From the NCBI GenBank assembly GCA_017620115.1, contig JAFZRB010000176.1, forward strand, positions 1 through 5,714: DNA of 5,714 nt. Reading direction: 5' to 3'. Source of the DNA: Clostridia bacterium (GTDB lineage: Bacteria > Bacillota > Clostridia > Christensenellales > Aristaeellaceae). This document shows positions 1-5,579 of the stretch, one piece after another. Each line of letters opens with the position of its first letter. Position 1 is the stretch's first letter. A model generated the notes under the pieces. That model searched no databases and was not told the origin of the DNA. It saw nothing but the letters and a program-made list of their open reading frames with translations. The position numbers were made by a program, and so were the translations under genes.

Positions 1-1099
1 GACGCTTCGGGAAGGCGCGCAGGAAATCTTCCGGATCGCCGTCCACGCGCACACCGTCCATGTAGCCGAGCAGGCGCGCGTCCAGCCCGTATGCGCCGTA
101 CATGAGCGGCGCCCGCGCCCTCACGTCGCAGACGAGGTCGCACGCCGCGCCGTCGTCAAGCCGTTCGACGGCCGCTACACCGTCCCCGTAACGCACGCGC
201 CACGCTCCCGCGGCGACGTCGAAGGGATCCGTCACGCGCAGCGCGAACGACCCGGCCGCGCGGGGATAGGCGTTCGCCCGCAAAAGCGCTTCCGGATCGA
301 GTATGCGCGCCATGATATCCGGCACGATCTGATAGGCGGTGTGCATGTAATGGCGCAGCGTGAAGTCGATTTCGGGGGTCATGGCCAGGTTCTCGAAGTG
401 AACGCGCTCCACCTCGCCCTCATACATGCGCAGAAAACCCAGCACGGCCCGCATCCCATCGGGGTTTTCATAGGCGAATTCCTTCACGGTGAGCACGCCG
501 TTGCACAGGCGGTTCACGCAAAACTCCTTGCGCACCGTGAATGTTATGTAGGCGTCGGCTTCGCCGCGCCCGTTTCTGTGAAGGAACATCACGCCGTTTT
601 CCGGCTTGCCCACGGGGAAACGTTCCAGATTGACGCGCCTCGGCATGGCCATACGGCCCGCGGAAAACACGTTGTACACCGCGCGGGCTTCGTCGAACTG
701 CGCCTCCGTCTTCGCCTCTTCAAACCCCGCAGCGCCGCGGGGCACGAAGTCCAGCTTTTCCACCGGGAAATCCACAATCAGATGATCGCAGATGCGCTCA
801 TAGCCGAATTTGCGGTAATAGGCGAAGGAAAAGGGATGCAGGTGCGACACGGCCCAGCCGTAATCGCGCGCCTCCCGGAAAGCCTGCGTAAACAGCTCGC
901 GCACATGTCCCGCGCGGCGATGCACCGGCTGCGTGCTCACGCCGCCGATCTGCAGCGTGCGAATCCACCTGTCGCAGAAGCGGGTATCCGTGGTGCAGAA
1001 CAACGCGCCGGTCACGACCCCGCCCTGCGCGTCGAGAATCTCCCATCTTTCCCGCTCGACGGACGGCCCCGCCTCTACCTTTCGCTTTGTGATCGTCAT
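1..1099 (-). CDS. Eis-like GNAT N-acetyltransferase with SCP2-like C-terminus, 3' end cut by window edge
   Basis: Reading leftward from ATG 1099-1097 gives 366 codons before the window ends. Residues about 30-100 look like a GNAT core: a beta strand (IGGVSTQPV) followed by HRRAGH (60-65), the acetyl-CoA pyrophosphate loop in a slightly divergent form, then HPFSFAYYRKFGYE, which matches the conserved YxxFGYE segment of Eis-type enzymes. A second, degenerate GNAT-like half follows, and from about residue 270 the sequence resembles the sterol-carrier-like domain that closes this family. Eis proteins are about 400 residues, so only a few dozen residues are probably missing. Known members acetylate amines on drugs, lysines or small metabolites; the substrate here is unknown. 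The start is fixed because the stop of the upstream gene lies 15 bp before it in the same frame, and GGGGAGGG (1106-1113) is its ribosome binding site. The N-terminus is short: the usual first strand and helix of the GNAT fold are reduced. It is almost certainly co-transcribed with the glycyl radical enzyme. Confidence 0.85.
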   Translation of the reverse strand, partial: MTITKRKVEAGPSVERERWEILDAQGGVVTGALFCTTDTRFCDRWIRTLQIGGVSTQPVHRRAGHVRELFTQAFREARDYGWAVSHLHPFSFAYYRKFGYERICDHLIVDFPVEKLDFVPRGAAGFEEAKTEAQFDEARAVYNVFSAGRMAMPRRVNLERFPVGKPENGVMFLHRNGRGEADAYITFTVRKEFCVNRLCNGVLTVKEFAYENPDGMRAVLGFLRMYEGEVERVHFENLAMTPEIDFTLRHYMHTAYQIVPDIMARILDPEALLRANAYPRAAGSFALRVTDPFDVAAGAWRVRYGDGVAAVERLDDGAACDLVCDVRARAPLMYGAYGLDARLLGYMDGVRVDGDPEDFLRAFPKR

Positions 1100-1114
1100 T
1101 TTTATCCCTCCCCG

Positions 1115-3235
1115 TCAGCTGTGCTCCGTGCGCTGGAGGATATCCTCCTGAACCTCTCTGGACAGCGACGTGTAGAACGCGCTGAAGCCGGACACGCGCA
1201 CCACCAGTCCTCCGTAGTTCTCGGGATGCTCGCTCGCGTCCATCAGCACGGCTCTCGAAACCGCGTTGATCTGCATCTCCTGCCCGCCCCGCGCGAAATA
1301 CACGCGGATGAGCGCGCGCAGTTTTTCGCGCATCTGATTGTTTTGAAACATGACCGGGCTGTATTTCTGGTTCAGCACCGTGCCGCAGGCCACGAGGCTG
1401 TAATCCGGCTTGGTGGTGGAAAGCGCCACCGCCGTGGGGCCGTTCTTATCGCGGCCGTGCATGGGAGAGGCGGCGTCGTTCAGCGCCTCGCACGCGCGGC
1501 GTCCGTCCGGCGTGGCGGCCACCTCCCGCCCGGCAGAGATGTTCTGCGTGTTGGCGGCCATGGCCAGGTACACGCCGCCTCCGTCCCGCGTGCGGTAGCG
1601 CGAGAAGATTTCGTGCATCTTCTCCACGAACCAAACGGCGTATTTGTCGACGTACTCGTCGTCGTTGCCGTACTTCGGCGCGGCGAGCATGAGCCGGCGC
1701 TCCTCCTCGCAGCCCTTGAAATCAGCCTTCAGGCATTCCGCCAGGCGGCTGAGCGTCATCCGTTTCGTTTCAAACACCAGCTTTTCGATGGCCGCCAGCG
1801 AATCGGACACCGTGGCGATTCCCATGCAGCACGCCCCGTGCACGGAGGGATACAGCGCGCCGCCCTCGTTAATGTCCTTCGCGCGGCCGATGCAGTCGCG
1901 GCAGAAGCAGCTCAGAAGCGGCGATTTGTACGTCTTTGGGTTCACCGACTCATTCTGGTTATAAAACAGCCGCATGTATCTGGACGCGCCGTGCCTCAGC
2001 TGCGCCTCGAACGCCGCCATGAAATCGCCCATCGTGGCGAAGGACGCGGGATCCCCGGTGTCGGGACCCTGACGCACGCCCGTGAGCATGCACACGCCCC
2101 GGTTGAGCGCCAGCTCGATATACTTCGGCGTGTTGAAGCGGCCGTCTGACCACGGCGGCTGGCGGCCCTGCAGGAAGTTTTCGATACAGCCCACCATGCA
2201 GTAGTCGCGCGCGTCCTCAACGGCGTAGCCGTAGCGCATCAGCGCGGGGATATTCACTTCGTCGTTCATCAGCGCGGGATAGCCCAGGCCGGTGCCGATC
2301 ACGCGCAGGCACTCGTCGAGGAAGTCCTCGGCCGTGCCGGAATGAATGCGCGCCGACAGGTTCGGGCCGGGGATATTGCACGCGCCGACGGCATGCAGCA
2401 CGGCATAGGACAGCCGGTTCAACGCGTCTGTACCGTCGGGGTTTACGCCGCCGATGGCGATGTTCACGGTGTCATCGCCGATTTTGTAGAACGCGCAGGC
2501 CAGCAGCTCGCTCGCTTCGTCCTCGGTGAGGCGGCCGGCGGCCAGGTCCCGCTCGAAGAACGGATACAGGAACTGATCCACCCGGCCGAGCGCCATGGCG
2601 CTGCGTCCCGTGATGCGGAACGCCAGATGAACCAGCCACATGAGCTGCAGCGCCTCGCGGAAGGTGCGCGGGGCGTCGTGAACGACGTGGCCGCACGCCT
2701 CCGCCATGGCCGCGAGCGTCTGGAGGCGCGCCGGACACTCGTCGGCCTTCCGCCAGGCCGTGCGGGCATAGCCTTCGATGAAGGCCGACAGTCCGCGCAT
2801 CTCGATCTCCATCGCGTCGAGGAACTCGAGGGCCTCGGCGTCGTCCGCGTGCGCCTCGCGCGACTTTCCGATGCGCGCGATGGTACCGTCCACGCCCTCG
2901 CTCAAAAATGTGGCGTAATCCGGCGCGAAATGGTCGTTGTTGGTGCGGAACTGGCGCGCGCCGTAGCTGTCGACCAGCCTGTGCGCCTGAATCAGCTCCT
3001 CGCTCTCCGGGCCGTCGAACAGAATGCCCGTGAGCGAGCCGGCGATGAGGTCATTTTCATAGATATACTTCCCGCTGTCCGAAAACAGCGCGGCGTCAGC
3101 CCAGGCGCGCGCGATGACGTTCGGGTCGTCCAGATGCGCGTCATAGCCCCGAGCGAGATAGATGTCCTTCAGGGAAGGCCGCGCCCATACCGACAGCGGG
3201 CCTATCTCCCGCTTCAGCCGTTCGAGCTGCTCCAT
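1115..3235 (-). CDS. Glycyl radical enzyme (PFL/glycerol dehydratase superfamily), substrate unknown
   Basis: A 706-residue glycyl radical enzyme. These cytoplasmic enzymes store a radical on a C-terminal glycine, pass it to an active-site cysteine and use it for difficult eliminations, decarboxylations or C-C cleavage under anoxia. The catalytic loop GCIEN places Cys350 and Glu352; the C-terminal loop RVSGFSAF places the radical glycine at Gly683, followed by the usual LSREVQ and ILQRTEH helix. DCIGRAKDINEGGA (447-460) and VSDSLAAIEKLVFE (476-489) are family-typical. GCxE rather than a Cys-Cys active site argues for the dehydratase/lyase side, not true pyruvate formate-lyase. Oddities: Asn after GCIE where Pro is common, Phe instead of Tyr after the radical glycine, and a length below the usual 780-850. 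The start has an excellent AAAGGAGG (3243-3250), 7 nt upstream. A radical-SAM activase is required but none is in the window. Family assignment is firm; the reaction is not assignable. Confidence 0.95.
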   Translation of the reverse strand: MEQLERLKREIGPLSVWARPSLKDIYLARGYDAHLDDPNVIARAWADAALFSDSGKYIYENDLIAGSLTGILFDGPESEELIQAHRLVDSYGARQFRTNNDHFAPDYATFLSEGVDGTIARIGKSREAHADDAEALEFLDAMEIEMRGLSAFIEGYARTAWRKADECPARLQTLAAMAEACGHVVHDAPRTFREALQLMWLVHLAFRITGRSAMALGRVDQFLYPFFERDLAAGRLTEDEASELLACAFYKIGDDTVNIAIGGVNPDGTDALNRLSYAVLHAVGACNIPGPNLSARIHSGTAEDFLDECLRVIGTGLGYPALMNDEVNIPALMRYGYAVEDARDYCMVGCIENFLQGRQPPWSDGRFNTPKYIELALNRGVCMLTGVRQGPDTGDPASFATMGDFMAAFEAQLRHGASRYMRLFYNQNESVNPKTYKSPLLSCFCRDCIGRAKDINEGGALYPSVHGACCMGIATVSDSLAAIEKLVFETKRMTLSRLAECLKADFKGCEEERRLMLAAPKYGNDDEYVDKYAVWFVEKMHEIFSRYRTRDGGGVYLAMAANTQNISAGREVAATPDGRRACEALNDAASPMHGRDKNGPTAVALSTTKPDYSLVACGTVLNQKYSPVMFQNNQMREKLRALIRVYFARGGQEMQINAVSRAVLMDASEHPENYGGLVVRVSGFSAFYTSLSREVQEDILQRTEHS

Positions 3236-3251
3236 GACGTTGCCTCCTTTG

Positions 3252-3270
3252 CAGCGCCCGCGCGGCGCTG
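3252..3270 (-). repeat. GC-rich inverted repeat in the 5' leader of the glycyl radical enzyme operon
   Basis: CAGCGCC (3252-3258) and GGCGCTG (3264-3270) are perfect 7-bp inverted repeats around a 5-nt loop. The element lies downstream of the predicted leftward transcription start (near 3277) and ends one base before the ribosome binding site. It could be a leader hairpin affecting mRNA stability or ribosome access, or a dyad bound by a repressor. It has no T tract, so it is not a terminator. Confidence 0.5.
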
Positions 3271-3283
3271 AGTTTACACATAT

Positions 3284-3312
3284 ATTATATGAGCCTCCGC
3301 CGCTCCCGTCAA
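3284..3312 (-). promoter_or_regulatory. Sigma-70/SigA-type promoter for the glycyl radical enzyme operon
   Basis: On the minus strand TTGACG (3312-3307), a 17-bp spacer and a perfect TATAAT (3289-3284) form a near-consensus housekeeping promoter. Predicted transcription starts near 3277, giving a leader of about 40 nt that contains the hairpin and the strong ribosome binding site. It sits back to back with the rightward promoter of the serine hydrolase, so the two genes may share upstream control. Confidence 0.85.
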
Positions 3313-3323
3313 TAAACTAAATC

Positions 3324-3357
3324 GCGCCGGATGATGTTTTTCGCCGGAATCGCCGGA
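3324..3357. repeat. Three direct CGCCGGA repeats between divergent promoters
   Basis: The heptamer CGCCGGA occurs three times in the same orientation, at 3325-3331, 3342-3348 and 3351-3357 (offsets 17 and 9). The second and third copies share a preceding T. They lie in the roughly 80 bp between the two -35 boxes, where an activator or repressor serving both genes would bind. No known regulator motif is recognised, and chance recurrence in GC-rich DNA is possible. Confidence 0.35.
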
Positions 3358-3395
3358 TATGAACGGAGATAATTCATTTTTTCCCGTTTGATATG

Positions 3396-3424
3396 TTGAC
3401 ATCCGCCGCGCGATGCGTCACAAT
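3396..3424 (+). promoter_or_regulatory. Sigma-70/SigA-type promoter for the serine hydrolase gene
   Basis: A perfect TTGACA (3396-3401), a 17-bp spacer and CACAAT (3419-3424) make a strong promoter candidate. Transcription would start near 3431, about 24 nt upstream of ATG 3455. This also rules out the earlier in-frame ATG at 3413, which lies inside the promoter spacer. Confidence 0.8.
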
Positions 3425-3454
3425 AGCGGCAGAACAGATAAGGAGAGGTGCAGT

Positions 3455-4321
3455 ATGAGCCGTTTTCTGAAAGAGATCGACGCGTTTATCGACACTCAGC
3501 CCTTTGACATCATCCGCCTTTCGCAGAGCTATCGCGGCGGTGAGATCGAGACGCTCGAACGCACACGGACCAACCCGTGCCAGAACGTGTACTCCGTGGC
3601 CAAGACGTTCACCATGACCGCGCTGGGTCTGTTGTTCGACAGAGGACTTCTGCGGCCGGACGAAAAGATATGCGACATTCTGAAGGATGAACTGCCCGAA
3701 AGCGGCATGGACGAGCGCTGGCGCGGCTCCACCGTTGAGATGGCGCTCACCCACCGTCTGGGCCTGCCGGGCGGCTTTCTGGACATCGACGTGTCCCGAT
3801 CATCCGAATTCACGGAGGATTTCCTCGGGTATACGCTGACGTACCCGCTGGCGTATGAGCCCGGCGCCGAAGCGCGCTATTCCGACGGCGCGTACTATCT
3901 GCTGGCGCGCGTCGCGGAGAAGAAGGCCGGCATGCCGGTCGACAACTTCCTGTGGCGCGAGCTGCTCACAAAACTCGATTTTCAGGAGATGGCGTGGAGC
4001 CACTGCCCGCGGGGGCATGTGATCGGCGCGACGGGACTGTATGTGAACTCAATCGACATGGTGAAACTGGGGCTTCTCTATCTTGACCGCGGACTGTACC
4101 GCGGCGAGCGCATGCTGTCGGAGGAATGGGTGAATCTGGCGATCGAACGCGAATTCGCCCTCGACTGGGATGAGGAGCATCGCATCTTCTACAAAGGCGG
4201 CATGCACGGACAAAAACTGATCATCGCGCCGGAGCAGGGCCGCGTCGTAGCGCTTCAGGCGTTCGGCGCGAACAGCCAGACCATCGCCGAATGGGTGCGC
4301 GACTACGGCGACCGGCCGTAA
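3455..4321 (+). CDS. Cytoplasmic serine hydrolase of the beta-lactamase (class C/esterase) fold
   Basis: A 288-residue protein of the beta-lactamase/transpeptidase-like superfamily (Pfam Beta-lactamase, PF00144). The nucleophile motif SxxK is SVAK (Ser47, Lys50) at the head of a helix. The second motif, usually YxN, is YSD (Tyr142 to Asp144), followed by a typical AYYLLARVAEKKAG helix. The third motif, KTG or HTG in relatives, appears as HGQ (251-253) before a strand LIIAPEQGRVVAL. THRLGLPGG near residue 100 matches the common HTSGLP loop. No signal peptide or membrane segment is seen, so it should be cytoplasmic, which favours an esterase, amidase or acyltransferase rather than a resistance beta-lactamase. 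ATG 3455 is chosen because AGGAGAGG (3441-3448) precedes it at 6 nt and because the upstream in-frame ATG overlaps the promoter. The gene is divergent from the glycyl radical enzyme operon and stands alone; the 3' side shows no clear terminator. The Asn-to-Asp change is a deviation worth noting. Substrate unknown. Confidence 0.88.
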   Translation: MSRFLKEIDAFIDTQPFDIIRLSQSYRGGEIETLERTRTNPCQNVYSVAKTFTMTALGLLFDRGLLRPDEKICDILKDELPESGMDERWRGSTVEMALTHRLGLPGGFLDIDVSRSSEFTEDFLGYTLTYPLAYEPGAEARYSDGAYYLLARVAEKKAGMPVDNFLWRELLTKLDFQEMAWSHCPRGHVIGATGLYVNSIDMVKLGLLYLDRGLYRGERMLSEEWVNLAIEREFALDWDEEHRIFYKGGMHGQKLIIAPEQGRVVALQAFGANSQTIAEWVRDYGDRP

Positions 4322-4335
4322 TGTCTGGCAAAAAG

Positions 4336-4437
4336 TCACATCACATCCAATGCGCAACCGCTGTAATACTGCGTAAAAAAGTTTGCGAGAAACACCCCAA
4401 GGGCAAGTGCAATGCAAATGAAAAGAAGGTTTAACTT
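4336..4437 (-). pseudogene. Possible C-terminal remnant of a membrane protein (one hydrophobic helix)
   Basis: Between in-frame stops the minus strand holds 33 codons, no ATG, encoding a strongly hydrophobic stretch (LLFICIALALGVFLANFF) followed by a polar tail and TGA at 4338-4336. That composition is typical of a transmembrane helix at the end of a membrane protein. The fragment lies in a lower-GC gap between the convergent genes, left of two LacI-type operators, and may be what is left of a lost transporter gene. No family can be named, and a chance hydrophobic frame is a real alternative. Confidence 0.25.
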
Positions 4438-4456
4438 TTAGTCAAGCCCTCCAAGA

Positions 4457-4485
4457 TTGGCTAAGGACGCTTCTTTTGATACAAT
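4457..4485 (+). promoter_or_regulatory. Putative rightward promoter directly upstream of LacI-type operators
   Basis: TTGGCT (4457-4462), a 17-bp spacer and TACAAT (4480-4485) resemble a housekeeping promoter with a weak -35 and a good -10. Transcription would start at about 4492, the centre of the first operator, which is the classical layout for repression. No sense-strand gene follows: the transcript would run antisense into the split gene at 4554-5234. The match is modest on its own; its placement relative to the operators is the main support. Confidence 0.45.
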
Positions 4486-4499
4486 TGCAACCGGTTGCA
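4486..4499. promoter_or_regulatory. LacI-family operator 1 (perfect palindrome)
   Basis: TGCAACCGGTTGCA is a perfect 14-bp palindrome with the central CCGG and flanking GCAA/TTGC arms typical of operators bound by LacI/GalR-family sugar repressors. It overlaps the predicted start point of the rightward promoter. No LacI-type regulator gene is in the window. Confidence 0.7.
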
Positions 4500-4516
4500 T
4501 TCCTCCCCCACCTATT

Positions 4517-4530
4517 TGCGACCGGTTGCA
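4517..4530. promoter_or_regulatory. LacI-family operator 2 (one mismatch)
   Basis: TGCGACCGGTTGCA differs from operator 1 at one base. The 16-bp units 4485-4500 and 4516-4531 are direct repeats with a single mismatch. The centres are 31 bp apart, close to three helical turns, so two repressor dimers would lie on the same face of the DNA and could act cooperatively. Confidence 0.65.
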
Positions 4531-4553
4531 TTTTTCAGGAAAGTGGTTCACTT

Positions 4554-5234
4554 CTAGCAGTTCTGGCAGTCAAAATGAAACTCTGTGATCTCGGTATATC
4601 CTTCCGGCAGTTCATCCGAAACACCGATGATATCACCGAGCCAAAGCCCGTCCTGTATGGTACGGCCGTAGGCCATCAACAGGGGGAGCGGATCCATGTC
4701 CGGGTGCGCTTCACCGTTTAAGAAGACCGCCGTCCGTTCCGGGGACTACCCCACCTTTTTCGAATGATTCAGTGTAATGCGGAATTCCATACCCTCCCGG
4801 AGGAACAGCCCTCCATAGGGGTCAGACACATCAACGCCGTACTCATTGACCGGCTTCGGAGCATCTCCGTCCAGCGCCTCCAGATACTTGATGATCTCCC
4901 GGCGCACACGCACTTCGGCAGCCGCAAAAAAACCGGAGATATTCCAGTAAGTCGCCACCTGCGTATCATAGCCTTTGCCAGGCGTGCCATTTTGAACCGT
5001 CTGATCATACAGCTGCTTTAACGCGCTGTTTTCCGCACCCTCCGGGATGTCCTTTTCGTCCCCCATGAAAAGGACTTTGCAGCCTTGCCACTCATTGGCC
5101 AAAAGATCTCTGACTCCCAGCAATACCACATTTCCCCTGCATGATGAATCAAAGCGGTAATTGCCCTGGCCAAAATCACCGGGGCAGATGTACTGTTTTT
5201 TATCGATGTTGACCCAGTCGAAGTATTCGTCCAT
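4554..5234 (-). pseudogene. Conserved-looking protein of unknown function, interrupted by an in-frame TAG
   Basis: Leftward from ATG 5234 the frame gives 162 residues ending in NHSKKVG, then TAG at 4748-4746. The same frame then stays open for 63 more codons to a second TAG at 4556-4554. The continuation reads like real protein (MDPLPLLMAYGRTIQDG, LWLGDIIGVSDELPEGY) and has no start codon near its beginning. The whole would be about 226 residues. The simplest reading is one gene with a nonsense mutation, possibly a Tyr codon changed to TAG; a sequencing error or readthrough are alternatives. The first part is acidic and soluble, rich in Trp, Tyr and Gly, with no signal peptide or membrane helix. 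The overall look recalls uncharacterised proteins of gut Firmicutes, but no function can be named. GGGAAGGAAA upstream supports the 5234 start; an in-frame ATG at 5255 has no comparable site. It follows an aldo/keto reductase remnant by 27 bp. GC is lower than in the operon to the left. Confidence 0.7.
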
Positions 5235-5261
5235 TACGTTTCCTTCCCTCATCATTTTGCG

Positions 5262-5579
5262 TCATAGTATAAATGCGCCGCAGCATTCCATCAGCTGATT
5301 CATATTTGTGAAGCTCACCAAGGGGATGGCCGTTACATCCGGCCTGACAAAAAAACGCAGACTGGTTCGCGTCACCGCCGCTGACGGTAATTTCCCAAGA
5401 TCTGTCATTAGCGCTTCATTTTCATCATTGGTATAAACCATTTCGTCATGAACCGCTAAACCTCGATATCGGTGTGTAAAATACCCCTTTGCCAGTGAGG
5501 AAAAACAGAAGAAATCATGGATGCGATCCGGTATGCGAAGTCCGTTTGCGCGCTTTACGTCTGCGTCGATGACCGCCAT
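5262..5579 (-). pseudogene. C-terminal fragment of an aldo/keto reductase
   Basis: From ATG 5579 the frame encodes 105 residues. From about residue 23 it matches the last third of the aldo/keto reductase barrel: FCFSSLAKGYFT corresponds to the conserved segment after the late beta strands, YTNDENEALMTDLGKL to the following helix region, and VTAIPLVSFTNMNQLMECCGAF to the NADP(H)-contacting strand and final helix. The N-terminal two thirds, including the catalytic Asp, Tyr, Lys and His, are absent, and the stretch between GKL and SLRFF looks a few residues shorter than normal. An intact enzyme is about 300 residues. The fragment cannot be catalytic. Its start overlaps the end of the neighbouring reading frame by 25 bp, with a different sequence in the first 20 residues, which points to a deletion junction. 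A TTG at 5606 could extend the frame but adds nothing recognisable. Confidence 0.6.

Noticed and set aside
1826..1831. Cys-Cys pair (residues 469-470) in the glycyl radical enzyme, suggesting pyruvate formate-lyase
   Set aside because: The pair lies in the segment before SDSLAAIEKLVFE, not in the catalytic loop. The catalytic loop is GCIEN at 349-353, so the true pyruvate formate-lyase Cys-Cys active site is absent.
341..2149. 602-codon open frame on the plus strand
   Set aside because: It lies antisense to both the acetyltransferase and the glycyl radical enzyme, which have clear family motifs. Its His/Arg/Ala-rich composition is typical of a shadow frame in GC-rich DNA.
2342..3271. 309-codon open frame on the plus strand
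   Set aside because: Antisense to the glycyl radical enzyme and runs into its leader; no recognisable domain, no ribosome binding site.
3413..3454. Upstream in-frame ATG adding 14 residues to the serine hydrolase
   Set aside because: It lies within the spacer of the strong TTGACA/CACAAT promoter and lacks a ribosome binding site, whereas ATG 3455 has AGGAGAGG at good spacing.
4351..4362. Third LacI-type half-site (GCAACCG)
   Set aside because: Only one arm matches and there is no symmetric partner, so it is probably chance.
4049..4417. 122-codon minus-strand frame
   Set aside because: Mostly antisense to the end of the serine hydrolase, with no domain resemblance.
4321..4434. 37-codon plus-strand frame whose ATG overlaps the hydrolase stop (TAATG)
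   Set aside because: The Lys/Cys-rich peptide could be translationally coupled, but it has no family resemblance and lies opposite a possible membrane-protein remnant. Not enough support to call a gene.
4541..4553. AAGTG/CACTT inverted repeat right after the final TAG of the split gene
   Set aside because: Only a 5-bp AT-rich stem with no T tract directly following; too weak to call a terminator.
4476..4721. 81-codon plus-strand frame starting near the LacI-type operators
   Set aside because: It reads through the operators and then antisense to the split gene, which has much better protein character on the other strand.
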